DNA of 64,000 nucleotides from Allium sativum (lineage: Eukaryota > Streptophyta > Magnoliopsida > Asparagales > Amaryllidaceae). Shown here one piece after another: positions 58,504-64,000 of the stretch (within the stretch, counting starts at the first letter, position 1; every line of letters begins with the position of its first letter). A program made the translations under genes and the position numbers. The DNA lies in assembly GCA_030737875.1 (NCBI GenBank), contig CM060920.1, forward strand, positions 480,406,861-480,470,860, in the 5' to 3' direction. The notes under the pieces were generated by a model that had not been told where the DNA came from, made no database searches, and worked only from the letters and a program-made list of their open reading frames with translations.

Positions 58504-60888
58504 GTGTGAACCCATGCTACGCACACGGATCTAATGCATAACTTATGTTATCGTTAATTTTGAGATTTCCTTTAGTTATACAAAGACATAGCATATGTGT
58601 GGGTTGTAATTTAGATTGATCCTAGATATGTGATTTTCCGCTTTGCTATGTTTATAAGAAATTTCATTTCTAGACAACCATTAAATCAGCGTGAAAAAGT
58701 AAGAGATTATTGTGTTTAATAATTTGATTGGCATAATGTGAGAATTGCTGCAAATATAGTCCAGAATAACAAAATTGGAAACATCCAATTTTATCAACAA
58801 TAGAAACCTTTGTATTTATGCATAACAATATCAAACGTTTAAATAAACCTCCATTCTACTTGAAGTTAGAACTGTAATTTAGTTGCAAGCTGGCAATAAT
58901 GCGTACATAACTTAAGGACTAAACACATCCATAGATTAGTTAGCCAACAGTTGGTTGTAGCCCACATGCAAAGACTAAGGAAATCCTACACATATAAATA
59001 TTAAATAAAAACCCAAACGCACAACCTTAGATTTTTTTTTTCTTTTAAAAAAATCAACTTCAGAATAAATGTCATACATACTAAATACTCGGCTAAAAGA
59101 TTACAAACAAACAAATGCAACTTTCTGGCCAAATACGAAACCTTCATCAATTAACTTGGCTAAAATTTTGCTCTTTTTGTTGTTTTCTTTTTTCAGTAGC
59201 TTCAATTAAAGCACTTATTGAATGAATGCGAGATCATGGACTTCAAATAACTTCCCCAAAAAAAGATACACTGTCTTCATAGCTAATTATCGTAAAATGG
59301 AATCAAATCGACCGTCCTATCTCGATGAATCCATAAGCATTGACAAACTGCCTCATGCTTGGCTGTACTGCAATATTTGTAGAAGCTTCTGATGGTAATC
59401 CATTACTTGTTGAAGTTCCTGATGCAAAATCATATTTAGTGTTATTCATAGAAGCTGCGCATATAATAATGTCAGAAATTTCTTATACTTTAAATAGCCT
59501 TTTTTCCCTCAGGAAAATTAACTTCTTATAACAGGCACACACGTTAAATGTGATCACCATAAGATAGTGGTCATGTATAGGTGCATGAAGATTAAACATG
59601 ACATTAAAAGTATTTCAAAAAAGCGATAATAAATTAGTCAAAGTCTACATGGTTCAAATCCATGTAATAGTATTAGCCTATCTGTGATTTTCTAAAATTT
59701 GCGATTCTGATATCAAATCTACATTTGTCCTAGTATCAGTCTATCTTAGTTAAGTTATTTTAATATGGATACATGTTTATATAAAACCATGTAATAGTAT
59801 CAGTCTATCTGGTAAGGCAATTTGTGTATTTACCATCTGTTTTCCAAGCTGAAAATGTAGATTTGAAGTTAAATAACCAAATAAAAATCCACAATCACGA
59901 TTGCAGTGATAAAAGGACAAATATCATGCTTCCAACATATTTGCCAATGTAATAAGCCAATAGATTGGCAATTTAAATAAATATTAGAACACTCAAAGCT
60001 TGTGAAGGAATTTTTAGGAAACTATTAACGTAAGGTATCATGGAGCAAATAGTTCAACCATGTGACCATATTAAAATACAATCATGCATGTGCTATTTAT
60101 TTCGTAGGCAATTCAAATTAAGCTAAATAATTCAATACATTTACTATAAACAACTAAGCTAACATTAAGAAATAGGAGGCTTTATAGTCACCAAATAAAG
60201 TTCTCTATTCAATCCATACCAATATAATAAATACAGAAAATACACTAATATCATGTGTCTAATACATAATGTAATCACGACTCTTATTTGTAAGGTTTTG
60301 ATTTTTATTTATCGTAACAGGGTAAATACTGTTTCTGACTTATTTTACTGCTTATCGCGGTAATTCATTTACTCAAATTTATGTCCAACGTTTGGACATA
60401 TAATATGAAATTATAAAAATTCACAAAACGATATTTTTTATGAATGGCAAAACATCAAAATCGAAACAATGTAACAAAAAATAAATGTCAGTAATCATAA
60501 AAAAAGCTAACTAATAATAATTCTCTAACAAACCTAGTTCAAACTAAAGTACCGTGTAAAAAAGAAAGGGAAAAGGTTAAGTATCATATCTTAGCTTAGC
60601 AATTCTATGAGCACTTATTCATTTTACAATGAAGAAAGTAAATTCAAACCAACGGTAAAGAAAGAAAATTCGGATCAATGTTGTGGAAGGCTGAAGACGA
60701 AAAATAATAAACATTTAGCAACTAATTAAAATAACGGATTTACCTTAACCTTTGCTAAAATTATACTAGTTTAAACGTAGAAAGGAAAAATATCGTTGTG
60801 TGCTTAGTCAAAAGCAAGCAAATATATTGGTAGAATTTTGCGACAGAAGATCAGAATCCATAATTCAAAGTTATATTTTACTTGCTAT
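58504..60888 (-). mobile_element. Unassigned segment, possible Helitron 3' end
   Basis: AT-rich sequence unrelated to the LTR family. On the minus strand its end at 58504 reads CCGTGTGCGTAGCATGGG, then TTCACACTA, then (TA)n. CCGTG can pair with CATGG around a seven-base loop, ten bases or so from the end. That is how plant Helitrons end (a short GC-rich hairpin shortly before CTRR, inserted between A and T). The last bases here are CTAT, not a perfect CTRR. I cannot find the 5' end. A possible captured exon lies at 59303-59454; the rest shows nothing recognisable. Confidence 0.35.
59303..59454 (-). pseudogene. Candidate terminal exon of an unknown gene
   Basis: On the minus strand TATATGCGCAG looks like a splice acceptor at 59455. 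It is followed by an open stretch of about 50 codons to a TGA at 59303-59305. The peptide includes NNTKYDFASGTSTSNG and ends QFVNAYGFIEIGRSI. Base composition is higher in GC than its surroundings. The downstream 250 bp look like a 3' UTR. I do not recognise the protein and found no upstream exon before the copia LTR at 60889. It could be the end of a displaced host gene, a fragment carried by a mobile element, or chance. Confidence 0.3.
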
Positions 60889-61503
60889 TGTTATGATTTT
60901 TGTGCGTAGCGGAAGCTTGACAAAATGCCAAGAAAAATTGGATCTTTATCACCCAATCACTTGAAAATGAATTTGATTGAAAAACAAAAAAAAACAATAT
61001 AAAAAATATCGGAAATATGAGCACACGATATTCCACCCAACCACCCTCTTTATTGATTCACTAATAAAAATTGTTTACAAACGACCTCAACTATCGTTAC
61101 AAACAATTACAACTTTAACCAATAACCTTATTGAGAAATAGGTAGAGAATATCTAATGGCTAAAAATTTTAGGAGAAAGACAATGAAGAATAATGACAAA
61201 TTTTCCACACCTAATGAAGAGATTAGCTAGCCCTTTTTATAGTGAGAATTGCTTCATGCCCAAGGAAAACTTGGCTTCATGCCCAAGAAAACTTGGCTCC
61301 CAAATATCTTCATATATGTTATAAAACTATTTGGTTAAGCACCAAATATCCTTGCAATAAATGTCCACAAATATAGCAACCAATATCTCTCCATAAAATC
61401 TAGCACCAAATCTCTTCATCAAATCTAACAACAAATCTCTCCACAAAATATGTAAGATTATTTGTTGCACAAAATTGTGATTTGCATATCACCAATTTCA
61501 ACA
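60889..61503 (-). repeat. Ty1/copia 3' LTR (615 bp)
   Basis: The minus strand runs from TGTTGAAATTGGTGATATGC at 61503 to CAAAAATCATAACA at 60889, with TG...CA ends. A purine-rich tract AAGGTGGAG precedes it, and an AATAAAGAGG polyadenylation-like site lies near 61053. The flanking GCTAT (60884-60888) would be one target copy; the other cannot be seen. Confidence 0.8.
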
Positions 61504-62217
61504 CTCCACCTTGATACCAAATCACAACATCTCCTCCACTCAAACAATAGCCCCTTAGCTCTCACTTTCAACCTTTCTTTCTCAATTAACACTATTACAA
61601 ACCTCCACCATCGCCCACTAATGATGCACCTCCCATATCCGTGCACCACGCCACTAGCGATCTTCAAAAGAATTTGTAATACCACAAAGACCTCCATCTC
61701 ATCTTTGTGGATTTCACAACCCGGCATCTGTCTTCCGCTTGACATGATCTCTTCATCTCCGGAATCGCTCGAGCATCATCAACATCTAGACCCTTGTCGA
61801 TACCATGATCCTCCACCTTAGGACCATCAGCGGTGACCATATTAACCTCTCCACCTTGCTGTGGACTAGGTTCTTCAACCGTCACCCGCCTTTCATTATT
61901 GACCACCGAACCGACCAAACTATATAGGTTTCCCTCCTCCAAAACTCCTTGCATCATCACACGACCACCCTTCTTTACTCTCAAAACTCCACCTCGAGTC
62001 TCATAAGTGCAACCGCGGCGATCTAACTGACCGAGAGATATGAGGTTATGCGAACAAGTGGGTATGTGCCTAACACCGGCCACTTCTCTCACCACTCCAT
62101 CATGCATCTGAAACCTAACAGCTCCAACTCCACAAATTGGTAGCTCTACTCCATTGGCCGTCTTTATCATGCCAACACTCTTCTCATAGGAAGAAAAGCT
62201 TTTCACATCACGACATA
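61504..62217 (-). mobile_element. Ty1/copia internal region, deletion derivative
   Basis: From the polypurine tract AAGGTGGAG next to 61503, this 714-bp stretch goes straight into a gag-pre-integrase fragment. An intact copia element has about 3 kb of integrase, reverse transcriptase and RNase H between these points. None is present, so the copy lacks most of pol. The right side is cut at 62217 by X6. The left stretch (61504-61663) has an open minus frame that matches nothing I know. Confidence 0.75.
61664..62216 (-). pseudogene. Copia polyprotein fragment (gag-pre-integrase)
   Basis: An open minus frame from the X6 junction to a stop at 61664, about 184 codons with no true start. It opens CRDVKSFSSYEK, like the segment following the protease in copia polyproteins. 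The gag-pre-integrase region follows: TANG, GAVRFQMHDG, VRHIP, HNLISLGQLDRRGC, GVLRVKKG and LYSLVGS are all family hallmarks, spanning roughly residues 20-105. After NNERR the frame continues through a Glu/Asp/Lys-rich tail ending WRSLWYYKFF, with no HHCC zinc finger or DDE integrase residues. The break between domain and tail marks a deletion. It is not a working gene. Confidence 0.85.
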
Positions 62218-62466
62218 TGTAACACCCCGTAATTCTGCAACACTAGGATTCACAAATTAAGGCAGAATTAAAAGTTAAAATCAAAATCAAGGGAAACGGG
62301 TTGCGCCATTACGTTCGTCTCGGAATTCTGCATGAAAACGAGTCTGAGTTTGTGTAAATCGGAGTCCGTATGAGGAAGATATGGCCTCCGGAAGATTCAG
62401 CGAAGTTCAAATTTCAAAACAGGGCAGAAAAGGAGTTCAAATTCGAAAATAGACCCAGGTTGGACT

Positions 62467-62600
62467 GGGCGGGAATTTTCCCGCCCAAGGCACCCAGGTC
62501 GACTGGGTAGTCGACCTTGGGCACCCAGGTCGACTGGGTAGTCGACCTGGGGGTCGAACCCCCCTGACCAGGTCGACTGGGTAGTCGACCTGGGTCCCGA
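62467..62600. repeat. Palindrome cluster in X6
   Basis: GGGCGGGAA/TTCCCGCCC (62467-62486) is followed by three copies of a unit containing CAGGTCGAC-TGGGTA-GTCGACC at about 62493, 62524 and 62568, and by GGGGGT/ACCCCC near 62549. Each unit folds as GGTCGAC/GTCGACC. It holds six GTCGAC sites. It is GC-rich in an AT-rich setting and lies 75-200 bp upstream of the TATA box. Confidence 0.85.
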
Positions 62601-62673
62601 AATCCAGTTTTCTGCACCTAGTTCGTTCTTCTGTATCTAGATGCCATTCTGACCAGATTCGTCCGCCTAACAC

Positions 62674-62681
62674 TATATAAA
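62674..62681 (+). promoter_or_regulatory. TATA box of X6 LTR
   Basis: ACACTATATAAACAACC is a close match to the plant TATA consensus, with a CTCATTCTC pyrimidine patch about 18 bases downstream. It is probably the U3 promoter. Confidence 0.6.
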
Positions 62682-63334
62682 CAACCTTAGTCTCATTCTC
62701 TATTCACAATTCTTTTATATCCTTATGCTGCCTCTGAGAAAATATATAAATAAATAAAAATAAGAAAATACTACGAAAATCCAAGACAAGGTTATGCTGC
62801 TCAAATTGTCCAGAAGAGATTCAAATCAAGATCAAAGCTTCAAGATAAGGATTAAAGGCTAACGTCGCACGAATCATAGCAACGCCTTCTTTTTATTCTA
62901 ATTTAATCTCTGTAAGTCAGTTACTTTTTAGATTTGAACGTTCCTCTCTGTTCGTGACATGAAATTAAAGGAATAAAAGAATATGCCAAATCTTTCTATT
63001 CAAATCTGTGCCTATATCTTTGGAATCAATTAAGAACAGCTATGATTCGATGACCGATAAGACTGTGACTATGAAACTATGGACCTTAAAACCATATGCC
63101 TCTTTGACTATGAACGTTGCCTATGACTGTGACTGTGACTATGAGAATTATTTCCTTGACTATGAACACAAGCATGTGCCTTTGATTAGGAAACATAAAC
63201 TATTGCCTATGACATAACAAGGACAACTGTGATTAAACACCTATGATTCATGACTAGGAAAGTGTTGCTTAAGTTTTGTGACTACGAAATTGGGTCTAAA
63301 CCCGATTGTCTAATCTGTCTGTTCTTGGTTTTCT

Positions 63335-63467
63335 TTGGTTTTAGACCTTGGGAATTTACCTATTAAGTTAGGTCTACCCATGTTCTTGAACCTACTCTGT
63401 TTATTCTTGGTTTTAGACCTTGGGAATTTACCTATTAAGTTAGGTCTACCCATGTTCTTGAACCTAC
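63335..63467 (+). repeat. 72-bp-period direct duplication in X6
   Basis: Two copies of a 61-bp block starting TTGGTTTTAGACCTTGGG, at 63335-63395 and 63407-63467, appear identical. They keep an 80-codon plus frame open across both copies, which is probably incidental. Confidence 0.85.
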
Positions 63468-64000
63468 GTCGTTATCCAAACCTTTTTATGCCAGTTATTA
63501 TGTCCATCCTTTTTCATAGCATCTTTGGTTCATTCCCTATTTTCTACGAATCTAGATTTATCTATAATCTAGATTGAATCAGGATTATGCGAACGATGGG
63601 AATACGATTTAGGGAAAATATGAAATTACTAAGAACGTAGTTATAAACTTGGAAATTGGCATAAATTGGGAACATGTGTTATGGCATGTTCATAGGATTG
63701 CAAATTGGATAAATTTGACAAGAATTATAGGATGTGTAGTTTGAATCTAGTATTGACTTGTAAAGCTAGCATTTACATGAACTGTGAACTGGAATAGCAA
63801 GTCTAGTTCGACATGAACTAGAATGTTAAACATAATTGGATTAGCTAATTTGGCGTAATAAGTGTATTGGCATAAATTTGAAATTGGCCTTACTTGGGAA
63901 TAATTGTCAGGTTTAGCAAAATCATGGTTAGTGACACTTAGTTTGGTATAGTTTACATACCAAAAAGCATAAAAATGATATAGAGGGGTAAATGGACCAT

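Larger units (their letters stand above)
62218..64000 (+). mobile_element. X6, LTR of another retrotransposon (5' part)
   Basis: It starts TGTAACACCCCGTAATTC exactly where the copia frame is interrupted, a common start of plant Ty3/gypsy LTRs. It has a palindrome cluster (62467-62600), a TATA box (62674-62681) and a 72-bp duplication (63335-63467), and continues beyond the window. There is no primer site before 64000, so the LTR would be longer than 1.78 kb. The short frames inside are not recognisable. The position next to a broken copia frame supports the insertion boundary. Confidence 0.7.

Noticed and set aside
61458..61821. Plus-strand 119-codon frame overlapping the copia fragment
   Set aside because: It is the antisense shadow of the minus-strand copia coding sequence, which has recognisable domain motifs.
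61664..62206. The copia frame as an intact 180-residue gene
   Set aside because: The nominal start is a GTG inside the domain, and the true coding sequence runs into the X6 insertion at 62217, so it is a 5'-truncated fragment.

Overview
The window is AT-rich plant nuclear DNA, most likely from a eudicot with a repeat-rich genome. I see no intact host gene, no rRNA or tRNA gene and no bacterial-style feature. Almost everything is a nested stack of one superfamily of non-autonomous LTR retrotransposons with an unusual shape. Very long LTRs (about 4.6 to 7.6 kb) flank a tiny internal region (0.4 to 1.0 kb) that keeps only a tRNA-iMet primer-binding site (TGGTATCAGAGC), a polypurine tract (GTGGGGGAGAT) and a conserved non-coding core. 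There is no gag or pol. I name the copies E1 to E5 and S1. Long reading frames inside them are shadows of tandem repeats or of a C-rich leader.

Layout. Positions 1-958 are the end of an unrelated LTR (X0). E2 (minus strand) occupies 959-9165 and 35466-37809, and contains a 725-bp Mutator-like insertion (8335-9059, 9-bp duplication). E3 (minus) is inserted in E2's LTR at 9166-35460 with 5-bp duplications GATTT. E4 (minus) is inserted in E3's internal region at 14588-30782 and is complete: a 7629-bp LTR, a 1031-bp internal region and a 7535-bp LTR. The host of E2 is E1 (plus): 5' LTR end 37810-39225, internal region 39226-39627, 3' LTR 39628-46240 plus 52848-53296. E1's 3' LTR is split by a 6602-bp solo LTR, S1 (46241-52842, duplication GGCGT). 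E1 itself sits in an LTR fragment that forms a 178-bp inverted repeat with the start of E5 (53297-53718). E5 (plus) runs to about 58503 and carries a fold-back MITE with CT and TA microsatellites.

From 58504 the sequence changes. First comes a segment with a Helitron-like end and a possible terminal exon. Next is the 3' part of a Ty1/copia element (LTR 60889-61503) that keeps a gag-pre-integrase fragment but has no room for integrase or reverse transcriptase. Last is a different LTR (X6, from 62218 to the window end) that interrupts the copia coding region and carries a cluster of palindromes.

How the parts relate. Spot comparisons by eye suggest LTR-pair divergence falls with nesting depth (E1 about 8%, E2 about 5%, E3 about 4%, E4 well under 1%), as expected for successive insertions. 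The giant LTRs share a TATA box, a C-rich exon-like leader that in some copies ends at a splice-donor-like GT, AT-rich minisatellites, a three-hairpin module, and several copies of a 45-bp hairpin whose apical stem changes in a compensatory way. These shared non-coding structures, in elements without proteins, are the most novel content here. All alignments were made by eye, so percentages are rough.
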